64,000 bases of DNA from Nocardiopsis sinuspersici (GTDB taxonomy: Bacteria; Actinomycetota; Actinomycetes; Streptosporangiales; Streptosporangiaceae), in contig VWVT01000003.1 of the NCBI GenBank assembly GCA_008638415.1, positions 310,001 through 374,000 on the forward strand, given 5' to 3'. The translations under genes and the position numbers were made by a program. The notes beneath the pieces are model-generated. The model searched no databases. It saw only the letters and a program-made list of their open reading frames with translations, and had not been told where the DNA came from. Position 1 is the first letter of the stretch. Each line of letters starts with the position of its first letter. Positions 9,913 through 18,746 of the stretch are shown here, one piece after another.

Positions 9913-10845
9913 TTAACAGATGATTCGTAATGCCTTCGGTACAGACTGGAAGTTGACCTGTTCACGGTCGCCCAGGTATTCACCGTCGATTTGGAACGCT
10001 CTGGGATGGGACGACGTGATCTGGAGAGAGTCCTGGTCATGCCAGGTCACGTAGCCGTCCCCGCGGGCCGGGAGGCCTTTGGGGAAGAACATTTGGGAAA
10101 GGATCCAACCGGTGATCGCGGGCGAGGTGTGGGTCAGGGCGAAAGCGTCCAGACCCAGCTCGAAACGCGAGGACGGGGTCGGCTGAAGTGGAAGCGCTCC
10201 CGCGTACGTCCAGGGAGTGGTGTTGGTGACGATCGCGAAATACGCCCCCACAAGGGATCTTCCGCGGCTGACCACGCTTAGTGACGGGTCCTGGATATCG
10301 CCCTGGAAGAACAGCTTTACCGCCACTTCCGCGTACAGGGCCGGGGTGGCCCTGCGGCCCTGCGCGCGCTCGTTCTCCACCTGTTGGACCACGTCGGCGT
10401 CCCAGCCGAAGCCGGCGCAGAAGGTGAAGTAGCGGTCGTCCTTGTCGCTGGTGATCCGTCCGAGGCTGATCTCGCGCTCGCGGCCCTCCCGGAGCGCCTC
10501 CAGGACCACGCCGGTGGCCTCCACCGGGTCGCCCGGCACGCCGAGGGAGCGGATGAAGACGTTGGCGCTGCCGCCGGGGATCACCGCGTAGCGCGGGCGT
10601 ACGAGCCCGCTCGGAGTGGCCAGGAGTCCGTTGACCACCTCGTTGACGGTGCCGTCGCCGCCGAGGCTCAGCACCAGGTCGTAGCCGTTCCCGGCCGCTT
10701 GGCGGGCGAGTTCGCCCGCGTGGTCGCGGTACTCGGTCGCGGCGACGGTGACGTCCAGCTCCGACGCCAGGGCGCCCAGGATCACCTCACGCGTGCGCGA
10801 GGTGGTCGTGGTCGCCTGAGGGTTCACGATGAAAAGGGCGCGCAC
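9913..10845 (-). CDS. Diacylglycerol kinase family lipid kinase
   Basis: 310 residues of the DAGK catalytic family, a soluble ATP-dependent lipid kinase fold related to DgkB and YegS. Visible motifs are the N-terminal FIVNP, the nucleotide-binding SLGGDGTVNEVVNG, the PGGSANVFIRSLG loop and FCAGFGWDADVV, with the C-terminal FQIDGEYLG strand. The likely substrate is diacylglycerol or a related lipid, which it would return to phosphatidic acid. The GTG at 10845 is only six bases from a TAGACT -10 hexamer (10852-10857), so the mRNA is probably leaderless. It diverges from a small membrane protein gene across a 99-base gap that contains a perfect palindrome. Confidence 0.9.
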   Translation of the reverse strand: MRALFIVNPQATTTTSRTREVILGALASELDVTVAATEYRDHAGELARQAAGNGYDLVLSLGGDGTVNEVVNGLLATPSGLVRPRYAVIPGGSANVFIRSLGVPGDPVEATGVVLEALREGREREISLGRITSDKDDRYFTFCAGFGWDADVVQQVENERAQGRRATPALYAEVAVKLFFQGDIQDPSLSVVSRGRSLVGAYFAIVTNTTPWTYAGALPLQPTPSSRFELGLDAFALTHTSPAITGWILSQMFFPKGLPARGDGYVTWHDQDSLQITSSHPRAFQIDGEYLGDREQVNFQSVPKALRIIC

Positions 10846-10851
10846 CGGGCC

Positions 10852-10938
10852 AGTCTAGGGCGTGTCCGCCGGACACGCCCGAGGTGTGCCGCCTCGCTTC
10901 GGGGGCGGGGGGAAGGCCGCCCGGAGCGCGTATAGGCT
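10852..10938. promoter_or_regulatory. Divergent leaderless promoters flanking a perfect 23-base palindrome
   Basis: GGGCGTGTCC (10858-10867) and GGACACGCCC (10871-10880) are perfect arms around GCC. The palindrome directly abuts the minus-strand -10 hexamer TAGACT (10857-10852) of the lipid kinase. On the plus strand TAGGCT (10933-10938) lies six bases before the GTG of the membrane protein. The palindrome is placed like an operator rather than a terminator because both genes point away from it. Confidence 0.55.
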
Positions 10939-10944
10939 CTTCGG

Positions 10945-11334
10945 GTGTCATCTCGTCCCGTCACCGTCGTCGTCGCCGCCGCGCTGGAGGCCCTGGTCGG
11001 GCTGGCCTCGGTGGCCGGCGGCCTCTACAGCCTCGTCACCGCCGTCAGCGGCCGGGCCCTCGACCCCACCAGCGCGATTCCCCTGGCGGCCCTGGGCCTG
11101 GGCGTGGGCGCTCTGCTGGTGTTCGTCGCGCGCGGGCTCTGGCGGTCGGAGTCCTGGGCGCGGACACCGGTGTTCCTCACCCAGGTCTTCCTCGCCGTGG
11201 TCGCCTACTACATGTTCACCAGCCAGCAGTACGTGTACTGCGCCGTGCTCCTGGGCGTGGCGGTGTGCGCCGCGGCGGCGGTGCTCTCACCGCCGACGAC
11301 CGCGGCGCTCTTCCCCGAGGAACGGGAGAAGTAG
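10945..11334 (+). CDS. Small integral membrane protein
   Basis: 129 residues with four hydrophobic segments (about 7-29, 44-66, 76-94 and 97-115) and a short charged C-terminus. I recognise no catalytic motif. From memory, a comparable small membrane protein also sits in the pdtaS-whiB1 neighbourhood of mycobacteria, so the surrounding gene order may be ancestral; this would need a genome comparison. The GTG at 10945 immediately follows a TATAGGCT -10 region, so translation is probably leaderless. Function unknown. Confidence 0.75.
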   Translation: MSSRPVTVVVAAALEALVGLASVAGGLYSLVTAVSGRALDPTSAIPLAALGLGVGALLVFVARGLWRSESWARTPVFLTQVFLAVVAYYMFTSQQYVYCAVLLGVAVCAAAAVLSPPTTAALFPEEREK

Positions 11335-11366
11335 CCCCGCGGCCGTCCGTGGCGACCGTCGGCCGG

Positions 11367-12170
11367 TCAGTCGTCGGTGGTCAACGCCTGGCGCAACTGC
11401 GCCAGGGTGCGGGCCAGCAGACGGGACACGTGCATCTGTGATATCCCCAGCTCCTGGGCGATCTGTGACTGTGTCATGTTGCCGAAGAAGCGCAGCAGCA
11501 GGATGCGCTTCTCCCGGGGCGGGAGCTGCTCCAGGAGCGGTTTGAGCGACTCCCGGTACTCCACGCCCTCCAGGGACTCGTCCACGATGCCCAGGGAGTC
11601 GGCCACCGCGGGGGCGTCCTCGTCCCCGCTGTCGGGCGCGTCCAGCGACACCGTCGAGTAGGCGTTGGCGGACTCCAGGCCCTCCAGCACCTCCTCCTCG
11701 GACATCTGCAGGTGTGCGGCGAGCTCGGCGACGGTCGGGGAGCGCCCCTCCCGCTGGGACAGGTCGCTGACCGCCTTGGTGAGCGAGAGCTTGAGCTCCT
11801 GGAGGCGGCGGGGGACCCGTACCGCCCAGCCCTTGTCGCGGAAGTGCCTCTTGATCTCCCCGACGATCGTCGGGGTCGCGTAGGTGGAGAACTCCACCCC
11901 GCGGTCCAGGTCGAACCGGTCGATGGACTTGATGAGCCCGATCGTGGCCACCTGGGTGAGATCGTCCAGCCACTCACCGCGGTTGCGGAACCGGCGGGCC
12001 AGGTACTCCACCAAGGGCAGGTGGAGCTCCACCAGTTCGTCGCGGATCCGCCGACGCTCCTCGGAGTCCGCGTCGAGCTCGCCAAGGCGCTCGAACAACT
12101 CTCTGGCGCGGGCCCGGTCGGGCACCGCGTGCTCGGTCTTCGCTGTCAGAGCGGGCCCCCTTTCGCTCAC
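11367..12170 (-). CDS. SigB/SigF-family alternative sigma factor
   Basis: 267 residues with regions 2, 3 and 4 of the group 3 stress and sporulation sigma factors: LVEYLARRFRNRGEWLDDL and QVATIGLIKSIDRFDLDRG (region 2), EIKRHFRDKGWAVRVPRRL (region 2.4-3), and LPPREKRILLLRFFGNMTQS with ISQMHVSRLLARTL (region 4). These read general-stress or developmental promoters and are controlled by an RsbW-type antagonist. The GTG at 12170 overlaps the stop of the upstream anti-sigma gene (GTGA). The frame continues far upstream, to 13037, but only by running antisense through other coding sequence. Which paralogue it is (SigB, SigF, SigH or similar) cannot be told here. Confidence 0.92.
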   Translation of the reverse strand: MSERGPALTAKTEHAVPDRARARELFERLGELDADSEERRRIRDELVELHLPLVEYLARRFRNRGEWLDDLTQVATIGLIKSIDRFDLDRGVEFSTYATPTIVGEIKRHFRDKGWAVRVPRRLQELKLSLTKAVSDLSQREGRSPTVAELAAHLQMSEEEVLEGLESANAYSTVSLDAPDSGDEDAPAVADSLGIVDESLEGVEYRESLKPLLEQLPPREKRILLLRFFGNMTQSQIAQELGISQMHVSRLLARTLAQLRQALTTDD

Positions 12171-12592
12171 GCCGACTCCAGGGTGCCGCGGCGCTTGTAC
12201 AGGACGATGTGGACGCGGTCGTCCGGGCCGGCCCCCGCGTCGACCTCTCCCGCCAGGGCGGACAGAACGGTCCAGGCGAAGGTGTCGCGCGCGGGAAGGC
12301 GTCCGTCTGCGGTGAGCACCGAGACGGATATGCGCATTCCCTCGGGGGTGAGTTCGAACTCCGTGGTCAGTTCCGTACCGGGCAGTGCCTGGGAGAGGAG
12401 CATCGCACAGGCCTCGTCGACGCCGATCCTCAGATCCTCGATCTCGTCGAGGGTGAAGTCGAGCCGCGCGGCCAGACCCGCCGTCGCCGTCCGCAAGACG
12501 GACAGATAAGCGCTGTCCGCGGGCATGTTGACGGTGACAGCGTCCCGGACGCCGATGGCGTCGGCCGTGGGTACAGCGGTTTCTTCGGTCAC
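12167..12592 (-). CDS. RsbW-type anti-sigma factor (serine kinase fold)
   Basis: 141 residues of the GHKL/HATPase_c anti-sigma family. The N-box helix reads EIEDLRIGVDEACAMLL, and the fold continues to a C-terminal VHIVLYKRR strand. Such proteins bind a SigB/F-type sigma factor and phosphorylate a STAS anti-anti-sigma partner. No partner gene is in the window, so the switch is incomplete here. The start is GTG 12592 after GAAGGAGGG. The stop overlaps the sigma gene as GTGA, giving tight coupling. The N-box lacks the usual asparagine, so kinase activity should not be assumed. Confidence 0.85.
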   Translation of the reverse strand: MTEETAVPTADAIGVRDAVTVNMPADSAYLSVLRTATAGLAARLDFTLDEIEDLRIGVDEACAMLLSQALPGTELTTEFELTPEGMRISVSVLTADGRLPARDTFAWTVLSALAGEVDAGAGPDDRVHIVLYKRRGTLESA

Positions 12593-12645
12593 GTCCCTCC
12601 TTCGGGGAGCGGGGTTGCCGCTTGAGAGCAATGTATCTGGTTTCA

Positions 12646-12689
12646 CCCTGCCACTGCGGCAGGGAGAACGGATCGTGTCCACACGATCC
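12646..12689. promoter_or_regulatory. Two adjacent inverted repeats upstream of the anti-sigma/sigma operon
   Basis: CCCTGCC (12646-12652) pairs with GGCAGGG (12658-12664), and GGATCGTGT (12670-12678) pairs perfectly with ACACGATCC (12681-12689). Both lie between the acetyltransferase stop and the anti-sigma start on the minus strand. They could end the acetyltransferase transcript or form operators. A TACATT hexamer (12633-12628) is a possible -10 for the operon. Confidence 0.5.
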
Positions 12690-12717
12690 GGGACGAAAGC
12701 AAGACGGATGGCATGTC

Positions 12718-13206
12718 TCAGTTCCGTCCGGCACCCAGTACGGCCAGTGCCTCGCCGTCCAGGCGACGGACCGTCCACCCGTCCATCGGCTGCGACCCCA
12801 GGGACTCGTAGAACCGGATCGAGGGCTCGTTCCAGTCGAGCACGGACCACTCCAGACGCGTGTAGCCGCGCTCCACGCAGATGCGTGCCAGGGTCCGCAG
12901 CAGTGCCAGCCCGTGCCCGCGGCCGCGCGACTCGGGGCGCACGTACAGGTCCTCCAGGTGGATTCCGTGCCTGCCGGTCCAGGTGGAGTAGCTGCGGAAC
13001 CAGAGCGAGAACCCGACGACGGCGGTGCCTTCGTCACCGTCGTGCTCGGCGACGTGCGCGAACACCGCCGGTTCGGGGCCGAACAGGGCCGTGCGCAGGT
13101 CCTGTTCGGTGGCCACGACCGCGTCCGGTTCCTTCTCGTACTCGGCGAGCTCTCCGATCATCGCGTGGATGACGGGTACGTCGTCGGGTCGGGCAGGACG
13201 GATCAT
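12718..13206 (-). CDS. GNAT-family N-acetyltransferase (spermidine/thialysine type)
   Basis: 162 residues of the GNAT fold. The acetyl-CoA pyrophosphate loop is RGRGHGLAL, preceded by the strand HLEDLYVRPES, and a WNEPSIRFYESLG segment follows. The N-terminal EYEKEPDAVVATEQDL and the HLEDLYV strand are typical of the SSAT-like branch, which acetylates polyamines or thialysine. The exact substrate is not determinable. The ATG at 13206 gives the usual length. Inverted repeats separate it from the anti-sigma gene downstream, so it may be a separate unit. Confidence 0.85.
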   Translation of the reverse strand: MIRPARPDDVPVIHAMIGELAEYEKEPDAVVATEQDLRTALFGPEPAVFAHVAEHDGDEGTAVVGFSLWFRSYSTWTGRHGIHLEDLYVRPESRGRGHGLALLRTLARICVERGYTRLEWSVLDWNEPSIRFYESLGSQPMDGWTVRRLDGEALAVLGAGRN

Positions 13207-13286
13207 CGGACCACCTCGGAGTGGGAACAGCGTCCCTCCCAGGGTATGCGCTGGGCCGGAGGTGTCTCGCGGGCCGGCCGGGCCGC

Positions 13287-13874
13287 TCAGGGGCGGTGGG
13301 CGACCACCCGCTCGACCAGTCCGAGGAACAGGCGGTCGTGGTGGCCGACCTCGAAGCCGACCTCGGCGGCCACCTCCCTGGGCAGGCGGCGCGGGTGCTC
13401 GCGGTGCCGTTCCAGGAGCCGTCCGGGAAAGCCGGCGTACTCGACGTGGTCGACCATCAGGAGCCTGCCGCCCGGCACCAGCACCCGGTACATCTCCGAC
13501 AGGGCGCGGTGCTGGTCGGGGACGGAGCACATGGCCAGCGTGCACAGGACCGTGTCGAAGCTCTGGTCGGGAAAGTCCAGCGACTGCGCGTCGCCCTCCA
13601 CGAACCGGGCGGCCATCCCCAGCTCGTCGGCCCTCCTCCGGGCGCGGTCGAGCATCTCCGGGCTCAGGTCGACGGCGGTGAGGCGGACCTGGGGCGGGTA
13701 GTAGGGGAGGTTCCGGCCGGTGCCGACCGCCACCTCCAGGGTCCGGCCACGGGCCCCGGCGCACAGGATCTCGCGGGTGCGGCGCATGGCGGGACTCTGG
13801 AGGCGTTCGCCGTGGTCGCAGTAGGAGGCCCTGCGGTTCCAGCGCCTGCGTGTGTGCTCCGTGCGCGCGTCCAT
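13287..13874 (-). CDS. Class I SAM-dependent methyltransferase (UbiE-like)
   Basis: 195 residues with a clear SAM-binding motif I (LEVAVGTGRNLPYYP), an acidic strand end (LTAVDLSPEMLDRAR), motif II (GDAQSLDFPDQSFDTVLC) and motif III (VLVPGGRLLMVDHV). It belongs to the Methyltransf_11/UbiE-like group. The substrate is unknown. The ATG at 13874 is chosen because GGGGAGGG sits just before it; the longer frame to 13922 lacks support. It is 80 bases upstream of the acetyltransferase on the same strand and may be cotranscribed with it. Confidence 0.85.
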   Translation of the reverse strand: MDARTEHTRRRWNRRASYCDHGERLQSPAMRRTREILCAGARGRTLEVAVGTGRNLPYYPPQVRLTAVDLSPEMLDRARRRADELGMAARFVEGDAQSLDFPDQSFDTVLCTLAMCSVPDQHRALSEMYRVLVPGGRLLMVDHVEYAGFPGRLLERHREHPRRLPREVAAEVGFEVGHHDRLFLGLVERVVAHRP

Positions 13875-13980
13875 GTCCCTCCCCGGGCCGTTCCTACCCC
13901 CATGACTCTGGGTGTACGCCACCGCGCGGTCAAGACTTCCGGCGGCGTTTCCCGAGCAGGTCGGAGGGGGTCGAGAGGCA

Positions 13981-14018
13981 CCGGCGCCCCGTACCCGCCG
14001 CGGGGTACGGGGCGCCGG
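13981..14018 (-). terminator. Terminator hairpin after the amino acid ABC operon
   Basis: Perfect 16-base arms (13981-13996 and 14003-14018) around GCCGCG lie 19 bases after the ATPase stop. There is no T run, as is common in actinomycetes. The next gene on this strand starts at 13874. Confidence 0.85.
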
Positions 14019-14036
14019 CGGAGGGGTCGCCGTGCC

Positions 14037-14861
14037 TCAGAAGAGCACCTTGGACAGGAAGGCCTGGGTGCGCTCGTGCTGCGGGTCGGAGAGCACCTGT
14101 GAGGGCACCCCCGACTCCACCACCATGCCGTCGTCCATGAAGACCAGGGAGTCGCCGACCTCGCGGGCGAACCCCATCTCGTGGGTGACGATGACCATCG
14201 TCATCCCGCCCTCGGCCAGGTCGCGCATGACGTCCAGGACCTCGCCGACCAGCTCCGGGTCCAGGGCGCTGGTGGGCTCGTCGAACAGCATCAGCGACGG
14301 CTCCATGGCCAGCGCGCGGGCGATCGCCACGCGCTGCTGCTGGCCGCCGGAGAGCTGTTCGGGGTAGGCGTCGGCCTTGTCCGGCAGGCCCACCCGCTCC
14401 AGCAACTCCATGGCCTTGGCGGTGGCCTCGGCTCTGGGCATCCGCTTGACCTGCATGGGCGCCTCGGTGATGTTGCCGAGGGCGCTCAGGTGCGGGAACA
14501 GGTTGAACCGCTGGAAGACCATGCCGATGTCGCTGCGCTGGGCGGCGATCTCGCTGTCGCGCAGCTCGTACAGCCGCCCGCGCTTTTGCCGGTACCCCAT
14601 CAGCTCGCCGTTGACCCACAGGCGGCCCGCGGTGAGCTTCTCCAGGTGGTTGATGCAGCGGAGGAACGTGGACTTGCCGGATCCGGACGGGCCGACGATG
14701 CACATGACCTCACCGCGCTCGACCTCCAGGTCGATGCCCTTGAGGACCTCCAGGCGGCCGAAGTTCTTGTGCACGTTCTCCGCCACGACCAGCGCGTCGG
14801 AGGGCGGCTCCGCGCCCTCGGGCGCCTTCACGGCGGTCACGTCCTGGCTCTGCTCGCTCAT
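14037..14861 (-). CDS. Polar amino acid ABC transporter ATPase
   Basis: 274 residues of the GlnQ/HisP family. Walker A is GPSGSGKST, the Q-loop lies in [13 protein letters not shown], the signature is [15 protein letters not shown] and Walker B is [12 protein letters not shown], followed by the H-loop [11 protein letters not shown]. The N-terminal extension (about 25 residues) is slightly longer than usual. It energises import with the adjacent permease and binding protein. The ATG at 14861 overlaps the permease stop and has GGAGGGG upstream. The substrate is probably glutamate, glutamine, aspartate or another polar amino acid. Confidence 0.94.
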   Translation of the reverse strand: MSEQSQDVTAVKAPEGAEPPSDALVVAENVHKNFGRLEVLKGIDLEVERGEVMCIVGPSGSGKSTFLRCINHLEKLTAGRLWVNGELMGYRQKRGRLYELRDSEIAAQRSDIGMVFQRFNLFPHLSALGNITEAPMQVKRMPRAEATAKAMELLERVGLPDKADAYPEQLSGGQQQRVAIARALAMEPSLMLFDEPTSALDPELVGEVLDVMRDLAEGGMTMVIVTHEMGFAREVGDSLVFMDDGMVVESGVPSQVLSDPQHERTQAFLSKVLF

Positions 14862-15823
14862 CTGTGCGCCCCTCCGACGATGCGGTTCCGGATGTTGCCC
14901 TGCTGTTCCGGGTTGAACCTGCGCTCGATGAAGTACTGGCCGACCATCAGCACGCTGGTGATGGCCAGGTACCACAGGCACGCCGCGACCAGCATCGGGA
15001 AGATCTGGTAGGTCCGTGCGCCGATGGCCTGCAGTTGGTAGAACAGCTCGATGGTCACCGGCACGTACGCCAGCAGCGCGGTGTCCTTGAGCATGGCGAT
15101 GGTCTCGTTGCCCGTGGGCGGGATGACCACCCGCATCGCCTGCGGGAGGGTGATCCGGCGCAGGACCCTGCTCCGGCTCATGCCCAGTGCCTGCGCGGCC
15201 TCGGTCTGGCCCTTGTCCACCGACTGCAGGCCCGCGCGGATGATCTCGGCCATGTAGGCGCCCTCGGACAGCGACAGGGCGAGCAGGCCCGCGGTGTAGC
15301 CGCTGAGCACGGTGCGGGTGTCGATCTCGAGGAAGCGGGCGTCGCCCTCCATGCCCAGCCAGGCCATCCAGTAGTTGTCGAACGGCAGGCCGAGCTGGAT
15401 GGTCTGGTACAGGATGGCGATGTTGCCGAAGAGCACCGCCAGCACCAGGCGGGGCACGCCCCGGAAGAACCAGGTGTACAGCCAGGAGACGGACACCAGG
15501 ACGGGGTTGCCGGACAGCCGCATCACCGCGAGGACGATGCCCAGGACGACGCCGATGACCATCGACAGCACGGTGGCGCTGAGGGTGATCCACACACCGC
15601 GGACGACCGGTTCCGAGAACATGTGGTCGGCCATGAACGGCCAGTTGAACGCGTCGTTCGTGAACAGCATGTGCACGAACATGGCCGCGAGGACCAGGAT
15701 GGCACCGGCGGCGATCCACCGTTCGGGGTAGCGCACGGGGACGGCGGTGACGGGTTCGGTCGCGCGGTTCGGGGTCGAGGTCTTCGACACCGGACCGCCC
15801 ACCGGTTCGGTCGGTGAGGACAC
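14858..15823 (-). CDS. Polar amino acid ABC transporter permease
   Basis: 321 residues of the HisM/GlnP permease family with about five membrane segments after a 35-residue hydrophilic N-terminus. The coupling EAA loop is visible as [20 protein letters not shown] followed by [12 protein letters not shown]. Only one permease gene is present, so it probably forms a homodimer. The start is GTG 15823. It overlaps the ATPase start and lies 133 bases after the binding-protein gene, so the order is binding protein, permease, ATPase. Confidence 0.92.
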   Translation of the reverse strand: MSSPTEPVGGPVSKTSTPNRATEPVTAVPVRYPERWIAAGAILVLAAMFVHMLFTNDAFNWPFMADHMFSEPVVRGVWITLSATVLSMVIGVVLGIVLAVMRLSGNPVLVSVSWLYTWFFRGVPRLVLAVLFGNIAILYQTIQLGLPFDNYWMAWLGMEGDARFLEIDTRTVLSGYTAGLLALSLSEGAYMAEIIRAGLQSVDKGQTEAAQALGMSRSRVLRRITLPQAMRVVIPPTGNETIAMLKDTALLAYVPVTIELFYQLQAIGARTYQIFPMLVAACLWYLAITSVLMVGQYFIERRFNPEQQGNIRNRIVGGAHR

Positions 15824-15955
15824 GGATCAGTCTTTCGCTCGGTGGGGGGCTCGGCACGGGACGGTGCGTCGGGGACGGCCGGCCTCCGGGGGAGCGTGGT
15901 CCGGGCGCCGGGGGATCCCGTCGGCGCCCGGGCACGTGAGGCCGGCGGGCACGGC

Positions 15956-16882
15956 CTACTCGGAGACGGCGGGGTTGACCTCGGCGGCCTCCATGCCGCC
16001 GGCGTCCACGCCCCACTGCCCCAGGACCTCGGCGTAGGTGCCGTCCTCCATCAGGGCGTTGAAGGCGGCGGCGACGGCCTCGGCCAGTTCGTCGTTGTCC
16101 TTGTGGGTGAGGATGCCGTAGGGAGCGGCGTTGTACTGCTCGCCGACGAACTCCAGAACGCCCTCGCCGGTCTGCTCCAGCGCGTACGCGGAGGTCGGCA
16201 TGTCGGCGAGCGAGGCGTCGTTGACACCGGAGACGACCGTCTCCGTGGCCAGCGGCTGGCTCTCGAACTTCTGGATGGTGACGGGCTCCTCGCCGGCGTC
16301 GACGCAGGCCGCGCTGCGCTCCTCGATGTCGGTGTCGTGGGTGGTGTTGGACTGCACCGCGATCCGCATGCCGCAGGCGTCCTCGGGGTCCACGTCCTTG
16401 GGATTGCCCGCCTGGGCGAACCACTGGGTGCCCGAGGAGAAGTAGCTGATCATGTTGACCTGCTCCATGCGCTCCTCGGTGACGGTGAAGGAGGAGGAGC
16501 CGAGGTCGTAGGTGCCCGTGTCCACGCCGATGATGATGGAGTCGAAGGCGGTGGGCTCCCACTCGGCCTCCAGGCCGAGCTTGGCCAGTGCGGCGTTGAG
16601 GAGGTCCACGTTGAAGCCCTGGACGGTCTCGCCGTCCTCCTCCAGGAACTCACCCGGCGGGTAGGAGGCCTCGACCCCGATGCTGACGGTTCCGGCCTCG
16701 GCGATGTCGGCGGGGACGAGGGCGGCGAGCTCCTCGTCGGCCTCGACGGTGGGCGCCTCGGGCGCGGCGGTCTCCTCGGTGCTCCCGCCGCCGTCGCCGC
16801 CGCAGGCGGACAGCGCCAGGACACTGGCGAGGGAGACCGCTCCGAGGGCGAACGGCGCGGACAGGGGCTTGTGCAGGGCCAT
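15956..16882 (-). CDS. Polar amino acid ABC transporter binding lipoprotein
   Basis: 308 residues of the family 3 extracellular solute-binding proteins. The signal peptide ends in the lipobox L24-S-A-C27, so it is a lipoprotein anchored outside the membrane. The mature start is glycine, glutamate and alanine rich. Family hallmarks include [32 protein letters not shown] and the [16 protein letters not shown] stretch. As first gene of the operon it probably sets specificity. Upstream at 16935-16975 are a GACATT direct repeat and a TTGAAG -35-like element. Confidence 0.93.
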   Translation of the reverse strand: MALHKPLSAPFALGAVSLASVLALSACGGDGGGSTEETAAPEAPTVEADEELAALVPADIAEAGTVSIGVEASYPPGEFLEEDGETVQGFNVDLLNAALAKLGLEAEWEPTAFDSIIIGVDTGTYDLGSSSFTVTEERMEQVNMISYFSSGTQWFAQAGNPKDVDPEDACGMRIAVQSNTTHDTDIEERSAACVDAGEEPVTIQKFESQPLATETVVSGVNDASLADMPTSAYALEQTGEGVLEFVGEQYNAAPYGILTHKDNDELAEAVAAAFNALMEDGTYAEVLGQWGVDAGGMEAAEVNPAVSE

Positions 16883-17275
16883 CGTGGTGTCTCCTTCAGG
16901 GGCGCGGAGCGCCTGGTCGGAGGCGGGTTCGTGACCTCACCGCCCGAGCCATAACGACATTCAGGACATTATGCTTCAAAAGCCGATAAGTCGGTGCTGT
17001 CTCATCGTGCCGACCCGCGATTTTCCTGTGGTCACCGTTGTGAGAGGATTGCGTAACGGGTCATCCCCGTGAGAGCGGCCGCGCAGTCACTCGCATAGGA
17101 GTCCAGCGAAGAACGGCTCCCTCCGGCGACACCACCGGTCATGGCCGACCGGCGCCGAGGAGGAGTCCCCCTAGCATCTTCACGTCTTCGCGCGCGGTTC
17201 GCCCCACTGCCGGTCCGTCCCGCCGTCATGGCCGATGGCAGGGTGGAACACGCAAGACCTGAGGGGTTTGAAGTA
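16883..17275. other. Divergent intergenic region between the ABC operon and malic enzyme
   Basis: About 390 bases without a supported gene; AT-richer near 16950-16990. It contains two GACATT copies three bases apart and CCGA-TAAG-TCGG (16983-16994), both possible regulator sites. The malic enzyme frame is open back to 17141, but codon use there is not convincing. Confidence 0.5.
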
Positions 17276-18457
17276 GTGACCACCGTTTCGCGTTCCCAGA
17301 ACCTGGATGAGGATCCCGCCTTCGCGCTGCACCGCGGTGGCAAGCTCCACGTGACCTCGTCCGTCGACGTTCACGACCACGAGGGCCTGTCCCTCGCCTA
17401 CACACCCGGTGTCGCCCGCGTCTGCGACGCCATCGCCGAGACCCCCGAGCTTGTCGAGACCTACACCTGGAAGAGCAACCTGGTCGCCGTCGTCACCGAC
17501 GGCACCGCGGTCCTGGGCCTGGGCGACATCGGCCCCGAGGCCTCCCTGCCGGTCATGGAGGGCAAGTCGCTGCTGTTCAAGCAGTTCGGCGACGTCGACT
17601 CCGTGCCGATCGCGCTGGGCTGCACCGGGGTCGACGAGATCGTCGAGACCGTCGTGCGCATGGCCCCCTCCTTCGGCGGGATCAACCTGGAGGACATCTC
17701 CGCCCCCCGCTGCTTCGAGATCGAGCGCCGGCTGCGCGAGCGCCTGGACATCCCCGTCTTCCACGACGACCAGCACGGCACCGCGATCGTCACCGTCGCC
17801 GCCCTGCGCAACGCCGCCCGGCTGACCGGGCGCACCCTGGGCGACCTGCGCGTCGTGGTCTCCGGCGCGGGCGCCGCGGGCGTGGCCGTCACCAAGATGC
17901 TCCTCGACGGCGGTATCGGCGACATCGCCGTGGCCGACTCCAAGGGCATGATCCACGACGGCCGCGAGGGCCTGACGGCCGTCAAGCAGGAACTGGCCTC
18001 CATCAGCAACAAGGTGGGGCTGAGCGGGTCCATCGAGAGCGCGCTGGAGGGGGCCGACGTGTTCATCGGCCTGTCCGCCGGAGAGGTTCCCGAGTCCGTG
18101 GTCTCCACCATGGCCGAGAACGCGGTCATCTTCGCGATGGCCAACCCCAACCCGGAGGTGCACCCCGACGTCGCCCGCAAGTACGCGAGCGTCGTCGCCA
18201 CCGGGCGCAGCGACTTCCCGAACCAGATCAACAACGTGCTGGCCTTCCCCGGCGTGTTCCGGGGCGCCCTCGACGCGGGTGCGACGGACATCACCGAGAA
18301 CATGAAGCTGGCCGCCGCCACGGCGCTGGCGGACCTGGTCGGGGACGACCTGGCCGCCGACTACATCCTTCCCAGCTCCTTCGACGAGCGGGTGGTCCCG
18401 GCGGTGTCCGCCGCGGTCGCCGCCCAGGCCCGCGAGGACGGCGTCGCCCGCCGCTAG
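17276..18457 (+). CDS. NAD(P)-dependent malic enzyme
   Basis: About 393 residues catalysing oxidative decarboxylation of malate to pyruvate. It contains the malic N-terminal domain ([30 protein letters not shown]), the metal-binding [16 protein letters not shown] and [11 protein letters not shown], and the NAD(P) Rossmann motif [12 protein letters not shown], followed by MANPNPEV and [13 protein letters not shown]. The length suits the short bacterial MaeB core without the phosphotransacetylase extension. The start at GTG 17276 has GAGGGG nine bases before it; the ATG at 17141 would add 45 unconserved residues. It supplies pyruvate and NAD(P)H from the TCA cycle. Confidence 0.9.
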   Translation: MTTVSRSQNLDEDPAFALHRGGKLHVTSSVDVHDHEGLSLAYTPGVARVCDAIAETPELVETYTWKSNLVAVVTDGTAVLGLGDIGPEASLPVMEGKSLLFKQFGDVDSVPIALGCTGVDEIVETVVRMAPSFGGINLEDISAPRCFEIERRLRERLDIPVFHDDQHGTAIVTVAALRNAARLTGRTLGDLRVVVSGAGAAGVAVTKMLLDGGIGDIAVADSKGMIHDGREGLTAVKQELASISNKVGLSGSIESALEGADVFIGLSAGEVPESVVSTMAENAVIFAMANPNPEVHPDVARKYASVVATGRSDFPNQINNVLAFPGVFRGALDAGATDITENMKLAAATALADLVGDDLAADYILPSSFDERVVPAVSAAVAAQAREDGVARR

Positions 18458-18470
18458 GGCGTGCTTCCCC

Positions 18471-18633
18471 GAGGCTCCGCTCCGTGCCCGGACGCCGGGG
18501 GCAGGGGGGGGCTCCGGTCCCGCGGGTGCGCCCGCTCCCACCTCACGGGCGCGCCCGCGGGACCTGGCGCGACCCCGTCGGCGCCTCGCCACACCCGGTG
18601 GCACAGGACCGGGTCCACCGAACGGACCCAGGG
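18471..18633 (-). repeat. Dispersed intergenic repeat, copy 1
   Basis: Read on the minus strand, this 163-base block aligns with 28038-28212 on the plus strand. The first 110 bases agree closely (shared cores include TTCGGTGGAC, CGGTCCTGT, GTGGCGAGG and GAGCGGGCGC). Both copies end in GGAGCCTC. It starts 13 bases after the malic enzyme stop. No coding sense is evident. Confidence 0.7.
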
Positions 18634-18645
18634 CGTCCGGACGAA

Positions 18646-18681
18646 GGAGGGGCCCGGCACCACGCGGTGCCGGGCCCCTCC
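18646..18681. terminator. Bidirectional terminator hairpin
   Basis: Perfect 16-base arms (18646-18661 and 18666-18681) around ACGC lie between the convergent malic enzyme and padR genes. This is strong enough to act in both directions. Confidence 0.85.
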
Positions 18682-18746
18682 CGTGTCCCGCCGGCGGGTA
18701 CCCCGAGGGCGCGCCCCTGCGGCGTCCTCCGGGCACCTCCGCCGGA

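Noticed and set aside
10186..10200. CebR/CelR-like box (GGAAGCGCTCCC)
   Set aside because: It has a mismatch, lies inside the lipid kinase coding sequence and no carbohydrate gene is near.
11367..13037. 556-codon frame suggesting a fused sigma factor
   Set aside because: The upstream half overlaps the anti-sigma and acetyltransferase genes out of frame; the GTGA overlap gives the proper start.
14037..16562. 841-codon minus-strand frame suggesting an ABC fusion protein
   Set aside because: Only its last 275 codons are the real ATPase frame; the rest is out of frame with the permease and binding protein.
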